Below, piece by piece: positions 8,005 through 16,953 of a DNA stretch of 64,000 nucleotides (position 1 is its first letter; each line of letters starts with the position of its first letter). The stretch covers positions 2,046,001 through 2,110,000 of the forward strand of contig NZ_OY782870.1 of NCBI RefSeq assembly GCF_963678545.1. The letters are read 5' to 3'. Under the pieces are notes generated by a model, which saw only the letters and a list, made by a program, of their open reading frames with translations, searched no databases and was not told the DNA's origin. This DNA comes from an uncultured Methanomethylovorans sp. GTDB taxonomy: Archaea; Halobacteriota; Methanosarcinia; Methanosarcinales; Methanosarcinaceae. Both the position numbers and the translations under genes were made by a program.

Positions 8005-9474
8005 ATGAGAAACGGTATACTGATGCAATATTTTGAATATGCAATGGTAAATGACGGTCAGCATTGGAATAACTTAAAATCTGACGCACCTCATTTAAGT
8101 GAACTGGGGATTACTGCTGTTTGGTTACCACCTTGTTTCAAAGGTACCTCTTCCAGTGATACAGGTTACGGTGTGTATGATCTATATGATTTGGGCGAAT
8201 TTGATCAGAAGGGCACCGTAAGAACGAAGTATGGAACTAAAGATGAACTGATCGAAGCTATTAAGGCACTGCATGAAAACGGAATACAGGTATATGCCGA
8301 TATAGTGCTTAACCATAAAGCCGGAAGCGATGAAACTCAGACCTTTAAAGTGATTGAGGTTGAAATTAACGATAGGAACAAAGTTATTTCAGAGCCTTAC
8401 GATGTTAAAGGCTGGACTAAATTCACCTTCCCGGGAAGAAATAATAAATATTCTGATTTTAAATGGTCTTTTGAGCATTTTACTGGTATTGATTACAATA
8501 ACGCAAACGGAAAGACTGCAGTGTATAAAATTTTCGGAGATAACAAGGATTGGGCAAAAAATGTTGATAAAGACTTCGGCAACTTTGATTATTTGATGTT
8601 TGCGGATATTGACTTTAATCATCCGGACGTTAAAAATGAAATATACAAATGGTTTAGATGGTTTGTAAATGAAACAAAGATCGATGGTGTAAGAATTGAT
8701 GCGATCAAGCATATAAATCAGGATTTTATCCGAGAGTTCTTAAAGTTTATTAAAAATGAGCAGGGTGAAGAATTTTATATTGTAGGCGAGTATTGGCAAT
8801 CAAACCATGAGGTATTAGATGATTATCTGGATCGAGAAGAACATCTTCTGGATCTGTTTGATGTTTCACTGCATTTTAATTTCTACAGGGCATCTAAAGA
8901 GAGTAACAGCTTTGATATGAGGACAATTTTCGACAATTCATTAGTTAAGACTCATCCTCAGCTTGCAGTAACCTTTGTAGACAACCACGACTCACAACCG
9001 ATGCAGGCATTAGAATCCTTTGTGGAGGATTGGTTCAAGCCGTTGGCATATGCATTGATCTTGTTAAGAAAGGATGGCTATCCTACAATATTCCATGGGG
9101 ATTACTACGGAATTGCTAATGTAGAAGAGCACAAGCCAATGCGAGACGTTATTGACAATCTAATCAGAATGAGAAGAGAGAGTGCATACGGGGAACAACA
9201 GGACTATTTTGACCATGGAAATACAATCGGTTGGACAAGACTTGGAACTGAAGAGCATCCGAAAGGCTGTGCTGTAGTAATGACGAACGGATCAGACGGA
9301 GAAAAAGAGATGTCCGTGGGAATGAATCATTTTGGTGAGATATGGATTGATCGTGTCGGCAATAATCCTGTGGAAGTAGTTATTGATGAACAGGGAAAAG
9401 GAATATTTCCGGTTTCAGGAGGTTCAATTTCCTGCTACACAAAAAAAGAAGAGGTTGTTAAGTCAGATTTCTAA
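8005..9474 (+). CDS. amyA: cytoplasmic alpha-amylase, GH13
   Basis: This 489-residue enzyme has no signal peptide, so it should hydrolyse internal alpha-1,4-glucan (glycogen or maltodextrin). All four GH13 regions are present: DIVLNHKAG, GVRIDAIKH (nucleophile Asp232), VGEYW (acid/base Glu262) and FVDNHDS (transition-state Asp329). The length and the order of a (beta/alpha)8 barrel with a B domain (about 100-205) and C-terminal beta domain match GH13 subfamily 5 enzymes, best known from bacteria such as Bacillus. A GGGGGGT ribosome binding site precedes the ATG. The last 17 bases overlap the end of the convergent DUF2953 gene. It likely works with the alpha-glucan phosphorylase at 44395. Acquisition from bacteria is plausible but unproven here. 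Confidence 0.92.
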   Translation: MRNGILMQYFEYAMVNDGQHWNNLKSDAPHLSELGITAVWLPPCFKGTSSSDTGYGVYDLYDLGEFDQKGTVRTKYGTKDELIEAIKALHENGIQVYADIVLNHKAGSDETQTFKVIEVEINDRNKVISEPYDVKGWTKFTFPGRNNKYSDFKWSFEHFTGIDYNNANGKTAVYKIFGDNKDWAKNVDKDFGNFDYLMFADIDFNHPDVKNEIYKWFRWFVNETKIDGVRIDAIKHINQDFIREFLKFIKNEQGEEFYIVGEYWQSNHEVLDDYLDREEHLLDLFDVSLHFNFYRASKESNSFDMRTIFDNSLVKTHPQLAVTFVDNHDSQPMQALESFVEDWFKPLAYALILLRKDGYPTIFHGDYYGIANVEEHKPMRDVIDNLIRMRRESAYGEQQDYFDHGNTIGWTRLGTEEHPKGCAVVMTNGSDGEKEMSVGMNHFGEIWIDRVGNNPVEVVIDEQGKGIFPVSGGSISCYTKKEEVVKSDF

Positions 9475-10159
9475 TTCGAGATTCTCTATAGGTGCGCATC
9501 AGTAACCAGCCTGTTCTGAGCACCCTGCGGTCAAATGCAAAACGCAGGAAGACTGGAATAAACTTATAAATACGCAGCCTCACATCCGCCATCAATTGCA
9601 GGTCCAGAGCTTTTTCATCGAAACTGGGTTCCAGAAAAAAGGAATAATCATGCCAGTACTGATGCAAGAATCCAAATGCTCCAAAAAGAAAACCACACAA
9701 CATTCCTGTATCAGCAGGGTCAGGAAGGCCAAAACGCAGATCACACTTGCCACAGCGCAACATGAGGTTGCGCATGGTACCCCTGAAAAGCCTGAAAAGA
9801 GGACTCTTGATATTATTGAATATCCCGAGAACATCTTTTGCCTTCAGTCCTTTTTTCTTTTTTGCTATATTTTTGTAAAGAGTTCCGTCCGCATCCCTAA
9901 TAGAAGCAGAGGCGGACTTTTCTACTTCTTCCTTTTTACCCGCATCTTGCTCTTTTTTTAAGTCAGAACCTTTGGATTTCGTAGGATAGAATACCCGTGA
10001 ATAAGATATGAAGAGCCATTTGATAACGATCTTCCCGGAAATATCTTGGCCTTTTTTATTCAGATCTACCATCAGGTCTACAGCACATAAAAGCACAAGT
10101 AATGCCAATAACAGGATTACCAGCGCCGCTAACTGTATAATCTGTATTACAGTGAACAT
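9458..10159 (-). CDS. DUF2953 membrane-anchored protein
   Basis: This 233-residue protein has one N-terminal transmembrane segment (IIQLAALVILLLALLVLLCAVDLMV, about residues 6-30). A soluble part follows, with a Lys/Glu/Asp-rich linker (about 60-105) and a C-terminal domain containing LMLRCGKCDLRFGLPDPADTGMLCGFLFG, which is typical of DUF2953. In Bacillus this family (YtfI) sits next to YtfJ/GerW, and the same pair occurs here: the GerW-like gene starts upstream on the same strand, 79 bases away. The function is unknown. The C-terminal end overlaps the convergent amylase gene by 17 bases. Confidence 0.75.
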   Translation of the reverse strand: MFTVIQIIQLAALVILLLALLVLLCAVDLMVDLNKKGQDISGKIVIKWLFISYSRVFYPTKSKGSDLKKEQDAGKKEEVEKSASASIRDADGTLYKNIAKKKKGLKAKDVLGIFNNIKSPLFRLFRGTMRNLMLRCGKCDLRFGLPDPADTGMLCGFLFGAFGFLHQYWHDYSFFLEPSFDEKALDLQLMADVRLRIYKFIPVFLRFAFDRRVLRTGWLLMRTYRESRIRNLT

Positions 10160-10238
10160 GATATGCCCGGATCAAAGAAAAGATGACAATGGACTGGAAG
10201 ATAGGAGATATAAGTATATCTGCTATCATGTTCCTAGT

Positions 10239-10682
10239 TTACTGCCCTTCAACATCTATTTTAACAGTGTCCTCATTTTCGTTGGTGTTCTCAGCACCGT
10301 TGTTGTCTTTATCTTTATCGTCTTTACCGTTGTCCTTTTTCCCCTTCATAGCCTTTATCTTCTCTATAAGGCCGGGAACTGATTCCAGGAGGATGCCAAT
10401 ATCAGATTTACCTGAAAGAGACATGAGGCGCACCTCATCTTTAGAGATAACGATGAAAGCCACAGGCTCTATCTTTGCGCCTGCTCCGCCACCGCCACCA
10501 AAACCCTCTTCCCGGTCTTTATTCTTGCCTTCTCCGCCACCTGTGCCGAAACCAAAGGAGACCTTGGTCACGGGAATGATGGTTGTATCCCCAACTGTTA
10601 CAGCTTCGCCCACTACTGTCTTGGTGCTCACGAGTCTTTCAAGTTCACTGGACACTTCTTTCATCAGGTCTTCAAGTCCCAT
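10239..10682 (-). CDS. GerW/YtfJ-family protein
   Basis: This product of about 147 residues has the GerW (YtfJ) pattern: LEDLMKEVSSELERLVSTKTVVGEAV, DTTIIPVTKVSFGFGTGGGEG, a glycine-rich loop GFGGGGGAGAKIEPVAFIVI and DEVRLMSLSG. An acidic low-complexity tail (KDNNGAENTNENEDT) ends it. I chose the ATG at 10682 (MGLEDLMK) because GGGGGT lies 7 bases upstream; the in-frame ATG at 10697 would put this site inside the gene. The family is named for Bacillus spore germination, but it is widespread in non-sporulating organisms and its role there is unknown. It probably forms an operon with DUF2953. Confidence 0.82.
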   Translation of the reverse strand: MGLEDLMKEVSSELERLVSTKTVVGEAVTVGDTTIIPVTKVSFGFGTGGGEGKNKDREEGFGGGGGAGAKIEPVAFIVISKDEVRLMSLSGKSDIGILLESVPGLIEKIKAMKGKKDNGKDDKDKDNNGAENTNENEDTVKIDVEGQ

Positions 10683-10801
10683 ACTATTTACCCCCATAAA
10701 TGTCGATAACTACATTTTATAAGTTTATGATCCATATATTATATACTTACCTTCTTCATAATATGTTGTTAGGATATCGAATGAACTCCTAAAACTCCTG
10801 C

Positions 10802-11734
10802 TCAAAGACTGCGAGCCTCGATCCTGTTGAAGCCATAACCATCCGTTGATGATGAGGTGTCATACATTTTTCGGTACTTATCAACCTTTATCCAGAAGAC
10901 AGAACCTACGCCTAACGGATTGTTATAAACTCCCACTTCACCGCCGTGGAGTTCTACTATCTTCTTTACGATGGCAAGACCTAGTCCGCATCCTTTTGTT
11001 CCTTCACTGGAAATCCTCTTAAATCGTGTGAATATAACATCTTTGTATTCATCACTTATACCGATACCGAAATCAGTGAACGTTATTTCCCATGAAGAGT
11101 CCCCGTCCAATATGTCTAAGATCAATCTACTTCCTTTGGGACTGAACTTGATGGCATTGGATAAAAGATTAGAGAAGGCTTCCTCTATTATAGGGTTCAC
11201 ATATGCCTGATAACTGCCCTGAGCCGGGCATTCCAGGATCATACCCTTTTGTTCCAGCAGGGGTGCAAACTCCCTGGAAACTTTCTCAAGCAGATCCAAA
11301 AGGTTAAGTTTCTCAAAACTTATCATGTCAGTGCTTTCAAGCTCACCGAACATTGAAGCAGTATTGATGATCTGCATCAGTCTCTCGTTCTGGTGATAGA
11401 TCTTTTCAACTATAGACCTTTCCTCTTCACTTCCCATCGTTTCAAGGAGATGTTCGGAATAGCCTTTAATGACGCTGGCAGGATTTAACAGGTCATGACA
11501 CAGGATATCGATGAAAAGGAGTTTAAGTTCATTGGTACTTTTGAGGTCATCAGCATGTTTTCTGAGTTTCTCCTCAGAGAGTCTGATACTTCTGACCTCG
11601 TCTGTATTGATAACTCCTCTAATTCTGTTCTGTTCATCCAGAAGAGTTACCATTTTTTCACCTTCATAGATGGACGCAGAATGCTCAAACGTTCCCACAA
11701 AATTTCCTTTGAGATACTTTGAACTATTGTTCAT
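10802..11734 (-). CDS. soluble sensor histidine kinase
   Basis: This protein of about 310 residues has a short N-terminal region (about 1-70), a coiled linker, a HisKA-type dimerisation domain with the H-box LFIDILCHDLLNPASVI, and a HATPase domain with N-box EEAFSNLLSNAIKFSP, G1 DFGIGIS and G2 GCGLGLAIVKKIV. No membrane segment is seen. The chosen start ATG 11734 (MNNSSKYLKG) is the likeliest, although no strong ribosome binding site precedes it. No receiver gene is adjacent; the nearest signalling gene is the divergent CheB-CheR fusion. The input signal is unknown. Confidence 0.8.
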   Translation of the reverse strand: MNNSSKYLKGNFVGTFEHSASIYEGEKMVTLLDEQNRIRGVINTDEVRSIRLSEEKLRKHADDLKSTNELKLLFIDILCHDLLNPASVIKGYSEHLLETMGSEEERSIVEKIYHQNERLMQIINTASMFGELESTDMISFEKLNLLDLLEKVSREFAPLLEQKGMILECPAQGSYQAYVNPIIEEAFSNLLSNAIKFSPKGSRLILDILDGDSSWEITFTDFGIGISDEYKDVIFTRFKRISSEGTKGCGLGLAIVKKIVELHGGEVGVYNNPLGVGSVFWIKVDKYRKMYDTSSSTDGYGFNRIEARSL

Positions 11735-11955
11735 GTTATATTTATGTTTATTTAATGTGTTTCTTAAAAATATAATGGGCTCTTTTGGTTTGTTAATCAA
11801 CTTCTCCCCCTTAGAGTTAAAAGAATTTCACTTTTACTTTTTTTCCTTGTCCAACCCTCATACCAAATTTGTATATTCCTTGCTCCCACATGGAATCCAC
11901 TATGGCACTTCAGACATTATTTAACTTTTTGATACTTTCTATAAGAAAGATAGAA

Positions 11956-11982
11956 GGATGGATTAGCCATCCTCCCTTTTTT
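11956..11982. repeat. GC-rich stem-loop followed by T-run
   Basis: GGATGG and CCATCC pair around ATTAG (11956-11972), and TCCCTTTTTT follows on the plus strand. It has the form of a terminator, but no plus-strand gene ends here. It lies upstream of the histidine kinase and may be a leftover from a lost gene. Confidence 0.4.
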
Positions 11983-12016
11983 CGGTTCACCACCGATTGC
12001 AGTTTCCATTCCCTCT

Positions 12017-12128
12017 GAAAATGGCATTTTCTTAGCGGAAAAAGCCATTTTCCCTGAGCTTGTTTCAAAAATCCTATTTTTCTTTTTTGTCTGAGGTTAT
12101 CTTATAAAATTATTTTTGAAACAAACTC
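12017..12128. repeat. two nested inverted repeats in the gap before the CheB-CheR gene
   Basis: GAAAATGGC (12017-12025) pairs exactly with GCCATTTTC (12044-12052), with an inner TTTTC/GAAAA match. Next, the 17 bases at 12056-12072 (GAGCTTGTTTCAAAAAT) pair with 12112-12128 (ATTTTTGAAACAAACTC), with one mismatch, around a T-rich loop. No coding sequence is visible from 11735 to 12570. Confidence 0.5.
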
Positions 12129-12156
12129 TAGACCCCACAATTACTTGAGATTTTTC

Positions 12157-12297
12157 CAGTCCCCAATCCTCACGCACGTTCAATTGAGAAAGACATTTTT
12201 CTCAACAGTATATAATTTATGTTGTTTGTATATTTAACATAAATGTAATAAAACATTACACATGCTATCAAATTATAACGGCATTATAATTTTCAAC
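12157..12297. repeat. duplicated intergenic element, copy 1 (three dyads)
   Basis: About 140 bases closely match 20199-20339 in the same orientation. Shared parts are an AGTCC leader complement, TTGAGA...TCTCAA, TTAACATAAATGTAATAAAA, TGTAAT-AAAAC-ATTACA and AAATTATAA-N4-TTATAATTT. On the minus strand it contains a TATA-like stretch and then GGATTGGGGACTGG, which matches the leader of the charged-protein gene at 20005-20193. No such gene follows here, so this is probably a promoter copy whose gene has been lost. Confidence 0.65.
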
Positions 12298-12570
12298 AGT
12301 ATTATCATATATTCTGCTGATGTCCAGTACTAAAAAAGTATCTTCTTTCAGGGTGGCGACACACTAATACTGATCAATTTGTAATCAATAAATTAGTCGT
12401 AATACTTTGAATTGACAAATCTATGTGATTCTGATAATTGGCAAAATTGTGAGGCATCTGCGGAATATAAGTAATAGAAGGAATTATTGAATATTATGTT
12501 GATATCGATGCACATCTTGTTTGTTTTCATTGTAAATATTACTCTATTCGGGGTCTAAAGGGGTGGACAC

Positions 12571-15546
12571 ATGGTCAAAAGTAAGACAAGCACAACCAAA
12601 GAAAAACCAGGGCCTGCTAACGAGAAACAGATGCAGCCTGCAGCAGAAACGTCTAGCAGTACTCAGCTTGTTTCAGGTTCATTTGCAAATGTTTCTCCAA
12701 ATGAGAAAATTCTCGTTGTAGGCATTGGTGCATCGGCTGGCGGGCTGGCTGCGTTGGAACAATTCTTTTCAGCAATACAAAAAGATACCAACATGGGTAT
12801 GGCCTTTGTCATCGTGCAGCATATGGCACCTGCCCACAAAAGCATGCTTGCTGAGATCATCAGGCGTTATACAAGGATGAATGTTTATGATGTCAAGGAC
12901 GGGATGGCTGTTAGATCCGATTGCGTATACATCATCCAACCCAATCGTGATATGATCATTATGGATGGTATTCTGCATTTGATGGAACCAGCTGAGGCGC
13001 ATGGCCATCGCATGCCGATCGATTCATTCTTCCGTTCTCTGGCCTCATATCAGCAAGAGAGAGCTATTGGAATTATACTTTCAGGCACTGGCAGTGATGG
13101 CACACAGGGAATAAAAATTATCAAGGCTGAAGGTGGCATGTTAATGGCACAGGATCCTGAAACCAGCGAATACAACGGCATGCCGCTAAGTGCTATTGAA
13201 ACAGGCCTGGTGGACTATATCCTGAAGCCGGCCGAGATGCCAGCTCAACTCCTTGATCATATATCCCGCATATCCGTAGCGAAGCTCGATCCTTCTGCCA
13301 ATGACGAAGAAGCGATGAAGATGATCTTTAATGAACTGCTCACCCAAACAGGTCACGACTTTTCCCAATATAAGCAGAAAACATTAGACCGCCGTATAAA
13401 GCGCCGCATGGCCGTCAACGACATCAAGTATATAGACGGGTACGCACGCTATTTGCAGCACAAACCGGAGGAGATAAAGGCACTTTTTAGCGACCTTCTG
13501 ATCAATGTTACAAATTTCTTCCGCAACCCAAAGGTTTTTGAGGTACTTCAGGAGCAAGTGATCCCACTTTTCTTTGCTGGCAAGTCTCCAAATGCATTAG
13601 TACGTATATGGGTGGTAGGCTCTTCCACCGGCGATGAGGCATATTCCATTGGCATCCTGCTTCAAGAAGAAATGGATAAATTAAAGCAGACTTTCAAAGT
13701 ACAGATCTTCGCCACTGACATTGACAGCCGAGCCATCGATCAAGCCCGCAAAGGCGTCTATCCCTCCAGCATCTCCACTGATGTCCCACCTGAAAGACTA
13801 ACACGTTTTTTTATTTACGATCCCGACCTTGATACCTATAGCATCCAGAAAAAGATCCGTGAAATGGTTATCTTTTCGGAACAAGATGTGATAAGAGATC
13901 CGCCATTTTCTAAACTTGATTTGATCAGTTGTCGCAACCTGATGATCTATGTAAACAAGGAATTGCAGAAGAAGCTCATTCCCATGTTCCATTATGCATT
14001 GAACCCAAGAGGATTTCTCTTGCTTGGCTCTTCCGAGAGCATAGGAGAGTTTTCGTACCTTTTTGACGCTCTGGACAAACATTCTAAATTGTACCAATCC
14101 AAAGTGGTTTCTGGTGAATACGACTTTTCAAAAGGACCATTTTTCTCTTCCTCCCAGGAAACCAGTGTATCCAACCGGCCTTCCGGCAAACTTCCTAGTG
14201 AGAACAAACTCCAAATGCGTGAACTGACCGAAAGGAAGTTGCTGCAAGAGTACGCTCCAGCGGGTGCGTTGGTCAACGAAAACGGTGAGATCCGCTATCT
14301 TCATGGTCGTACTGGTCTCTTTCTTGAAATGCCTCCCGGTGAACCTGGTTATAACATCCTTAAGATGGCCCGGGAAGGATTACAGCAAGCATTGACCGCA
14401 ACCCTGAGCAAAGCAGTGATCGAGAAAGAACAGGTAGTTCGCCCCGGAATTAGAGTCAAGACCAACGGCGACTTTACTATTATAGATCTAACGGTGCGAC
14501 CAGTGCAAGAAGCCATTGACAAAAAACTGTTCCTGATAACTTTTGATGTGCCTCCGCAGCCCAATACAAACCAAAGAGAGAAGGAAAACTCAATGAATGG
14601 AGATCAAGGTGTTGCTGAGAGTGCAGACGGGGGAGAAGAAGGTGTTTCAGCTCTGAAAGAGGAACTGAGGACCATGGAAGAATATCTCAGAGCTGTTAAT
14701 GAAGAACTGGAAGTCTCCAACGAAGAGCTAAGATCTTCCAACGAAGAGATGCAGTCAATGAACGAGGAGCTGGAAACCTCCAGGGAAGAATTACAATCTC
14801 TCAACGAGGAATTGTCTACTGTCAATGCTGAACTGCAATCCAAGGTGGCAGAATTGTCAGAAGCCAATGAAGATATGAATAACTTACTGGCCCGCACTGG
14901 TGTGGGCATTATTTTTGTGAACAATCAATTGCTTATCCAGCGTTTTACTCCCGCTGCCACAAAGGTGATAAATCTTATCCCTACAGACGTGGGACGCCCT
15001 CTTGAGCATACGGTGTCAAACCTGCAAAAATATAACCTGATACCGGACATACAGGCTGTGTTGGACACTCTGATCCCCAGAGAGATCGAAGGTCACACCC
15101 GTGATGGTGAATGGTACATTATAAGAATACAACCCTATCGGACTCTGAAAAATAGCATTGAGGGAGCGGTCATTACATTTCTGAAGCAAACAGAGGCACT
15201 GCGCCGCCTGGCTACAGTGGTGCGTGACTCGGGAGATGCTATAACGCTACAGGATATGGAAGGCCGTATCCTTGCATGGAATCCAATGGCAGAGAAAATG
15301 TACGGTTGGAGTGAAACCGAGGCATTGGCTATGAATGTCAGCAGAATAGTCCCGGAGAACAAAAAAGAAGAAGCTTTGGCCTTATTGAAGAAGCTTGTTC
15401 AGGCCGAGGTTCCAAAACCTTGCAGGACAAAAAGGGTCACCAAAGATGGCCGGATCATAGATATGTGGATGACAGCTACCCCTCTGGTAAATGCAGATGG
15501 GGACGTGTATGCAATTGCGACCACCGAGCGGGAGGTTAAATCATAA
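12571..15546 (+). CDS. CheB-CheR fusion protein with coiled coil and PAS domains
   Basis: This is a 991-residue protein. After about 45 low-complexity residues comes a CheB methylesterase domain (about 48-235) with the catalytic elements GIGASAGG (Ser), VIVQHMAPAH (His) and LSGTGSDGTQG (Asp). A CheR methyltransferase follows (about 255-510; YKQKTLDRRIKRRM, WVVGSSTGDEAYSIG, DLISCRNLMIYV), then a linker with a remote PAS-like unit, a long Glu/Leu coiled coil (about 680-755; repeated NEELE) and two PAS domains (about 755-865 and 875-988; the latter contains WNPMAEKMYGWSE). Relatives often continue into a histidine kinase, but this one stops after the last PAS. There are no chemotaxis genes nearby, so it may signal outside motility. 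ATG follows GGGGTGG. Confidence 0.9.
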   Translation: MVKSKTSTTKEKPGPANEKQMQPAAETSSSTQLVSGSFANVSPNEKILVVGIGASAGGLAALEQFFSAIQKDTNMGMAFVIVQHMAPAHKSMLAEIIRRYTRMNVYDVKDGMAVRSDCVYIIQPNRDMIIMDGILHLMEPAEAHGHRMPIDSFFRSLASYQQERAIGIILSGTGSDGTQGIKIIKAEGGMLMAQDPETSEYNGMPLSAIETGLVDYILKPAEMPAQLLDHISRISVAKLDPSANDEEAMKMIFNELLTQTGHDFSQYKQKTLDRRIKRRMAVNDIKYIDGYARYLQHKPEEIKALFSDLLINVTNFFRNPKVFEVLQEQVIPLFFAGKSPNALVRIWVVGSSTGDEAYSIGILLQEEMDKLKQTFKVQIFATDIDSRAIDQARKGVYPSSISTDVPPERLTRFFIYDPDLDTYSIQKKIREMVIFSEQDVIRDPPFSKLDLISCRNLMIYVNKELQKKLIPMFHYALNPRGFLLLGSSESIGEFSYLFDALDKHSKLYQSKVVSGEYDFSKGPFFSSSQETSVSNRPSGKLPSENKLQMRELTERKLLQEYAPAGALVNENGEIRYLHGRTGLFLEMPPGEPGYNILKMAREGLQQALTATLSKAVIEKEQVVRPGIRVKTNGDFTIIDLTVRPVQEAIDKKLFLITFDVPPQPNTNQREKENSMNGDQGVAESADGGEEGVSALKEELRTMEEYLRAVNEELEVSNEELRSSNEEMQSMNEELETSREELQSLNEELSTVNAELQSKVAELSEANEDMNNLLARTGVGIIFVNNQLLIQRFTPAATKVINLIPTDVGRPLEHTVSNLQKYNLIPDIQAVLDTLIPREIEGHTRDGEWYIIRIQPYRTLKNSIEGAVITFLKQTEALRRLATVVRDSGDAITLQDMEGRILAWNPMAEKMYGWSETEALAMNVSRIVPENKKEEALALLKKLVQAEVPKPCRTKRVTKDGRIIDMWMTATPLVNADGDVYAIATTEREVKS

Positions 15547-15629
15547 AACGGGTGGAAAAGTGGGCGCCATGAAAAAGAAGTTATTTGAACAAAAGCTAAT
15601 GATCATGATTTTAGAGGGAGCTAATCCCC

Positions 15630-15651
15630 CTAGATGACATGATACATCTAG
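15630..15651. terminator. hairpin between convergent genes
   Basis: CTAGATG (15630-15636) pairs with CATCTAG (15645-15651) around ACATGATA. It lies between the CheB-CheR gene and the end of the convergent regulator, and it overlaps the regulator's stop codon. It may end transcription from both sides. Confidence 0.4.
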
Positions 15652-16433
15652 ATCTCAATTATAGGTATGGACTGCTGCCTGTAATATTCAAATAGCTCTT
15701 TCCCCCACTCCAAGGAAGCTGGACTGGAAAAGAGCATTTTTTTATTGTCAGATTCACCTTCTTGTGTGAATAGTCTGAAGTTAATGGATTGATCGGCCAG
15801 AATAAAAGATACAAACTCAAGATCTTTAGGGTATACGTAAAATGAGATGAGTTTGATATCGATTAATTCTTTAAAGTCATCATAATAGTCATGTTTGATC
15901 TTCTCGTAGATTTCCTGAGTGAAAATTATTGATACATCTGTACCCTGATCTATCATTTCTACATAGAACTCATGAAACACAGGGTGTAGAGTAGACGTAA
16001 TCTGAAACCAGTATTTCGACATTATGGCCTTTTCAAAAAAATCCTTCTCTGCATCAAAGAGATCGCCAATGGGAATATCAATTATATTGCAAGAGCCAAG
16101 TTGCGGTAATTTTTTAAGGAGATCTGTTGGAATAAAATCTATGAAATGGGTTCCTAAATAGTCACGATTCTCACCAAACATGTTAGTAATCTCCAGAAAA
16201 ACGATCATTTCCTCAACGATCAATTTTCCAATAGTTATCAGCTTATAAATGTCTTCATATTTAGATATAAGGTGACTTTCTTTCAATATTTTGATCTGGG
16301 GAAGTAACGCTGTTCTGTTCGTCTTCAATGAATTGAGGATTGTTTCCATTTCCTTTGGGCCATCCAGCAATAGTAAAAGCATATTTCTCCTCTTTTCAGA
16401 TGAAACTAATACTTCAACTATTGGCTTTTTCAA
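15648..16433 (-). CDS. Msr-type winged-helix regulator with DUF1724
   Basis: This product of about 261 residues has an N-terminal winged helix-turn-helix (about 1-80; SSEKRRNMLLLLLDGPKEMETI and ALLPQIKILKESHLI) and a C-terminal DUF1724 region (FFEKAIMSKYWFQITSTLHPVFHEFYVEMIDQG in two parts, VSIIFTQEIYEKI, FILADQSINFRLFTQEG). Methanosarcina regulators of this architecture control methyltransferase genes such as mtaCB. No methanol methyltransferase is nearby, so the target is unknown. The start appears to be TTG 16433, six bases after a run of nine G on the coding strand that serves as the ribosome binding site. The stop is UAG. Confidence 0.82.
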   Translation of the reverse strand: MKKPIVEVLVSSEKRRNMLLLLLDGPKEMETILNSLKTNRTALLPQIKILKESHLISKYEDIYKLITIGKLIVEEMIVFLEITNMFGENRDYLGTHFIDFIPTDLLKKLPQLGSCNIIDIPIGDLFDAEKDFFEKAIMSKYWFQITSTLHPVFHEFYVEMIDQGTDVSIIFTQEIYEKIKHDYYDDFKELIDIKLISFYVYPKDLEFVSFILADQSINFRLFTQEGESDNKKMLFSSPASLEWGKELFEYYRQQSIPIIEI

Positions 16434-16784
16434 TAAGTTCCCCCCCCCTAGCAATCAAATCGATATCATACCACATTCTATTTATTGGATATGGTTTCAA
16501 GATATAGATAAGTTAGTAGGTTCCTGCAAAATTATTGCTTCGAGGATATCCAATTAGCAAGCTGGTTTCAAAAATCATTTTCTACGTACATAAGAACCAC
16601 TTTAATGAAAACGCATGACAAGTAAAAATATGAGTATTTATATGATCCAGCCAAAAAAGGAAATGGAGGAGTTTTGAAGCGGGTTCATCATTATCAATTC
16701 ATGACATGTGTTTCCATCTTACCTGTTTTGATAATCGCGTAAACCAATCCGGCAATAACACATATGGATAAATATTGATAAGGG
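16434..16784. other. intergenic region, no gene seen
   Basis: This AT-rich stretch lies upstream of the Msr-like regulator. A short minus-strand frame (16694-16891) is an artefact of the decayed DNRLRE segment and has no ribosome binding site. The G-run at 16440-16448 (C on the plus strand) is the only marked feature. Confidence 0.4.
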
Positions 16785-16953
16785 GAAGAAACTGAAACCG
16801 AAACCATCCTGTGAGCCATGAAATTCAAATGAACCTCCGTTCTTATCGAACCAATTTCCTCCTTTTGTTTTCCAGAGAACTCCTGATGCATTTGAGTTCC
16901 AAATTACATACTTTGGATCTCAGTTCACAAGCCTGTAAATTTCAACCACGGTA
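16785..16953 (-). pseudogene. detached 3' remnant of DNRLRE domain
   Basis: The minus strand past the stop of the LVIVD gene still encodes the rest of a DNRLRE (disaggregatase-type) domain in another frame. Just before the stop, the alternative frame gives HWYYPTTTRTSDTVVEIYR. After an in-frame TGA (16920-16922) where Trp is expected (VN-stop-DPKYV), it continues as IWNSNASGVLWKTKGGNWF and DKNGG. One shift near 17000 and one nonsense change therefore removed the C-terminal part. After about 16785 the match fades. Confidence 0.7.

Noticed and set aside
10239..10722. Plus-strand 179-aa frame opposite the GerW-like gene
   Set aside because: It is an antisense shadow caused by the codon bias of the GerW-like gene.
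16694..16891. Minus-strand 65-aa frame
   Set aside because: The same DNA encodes the DNRLRE remnant in another frame, and the frame has no binding site.
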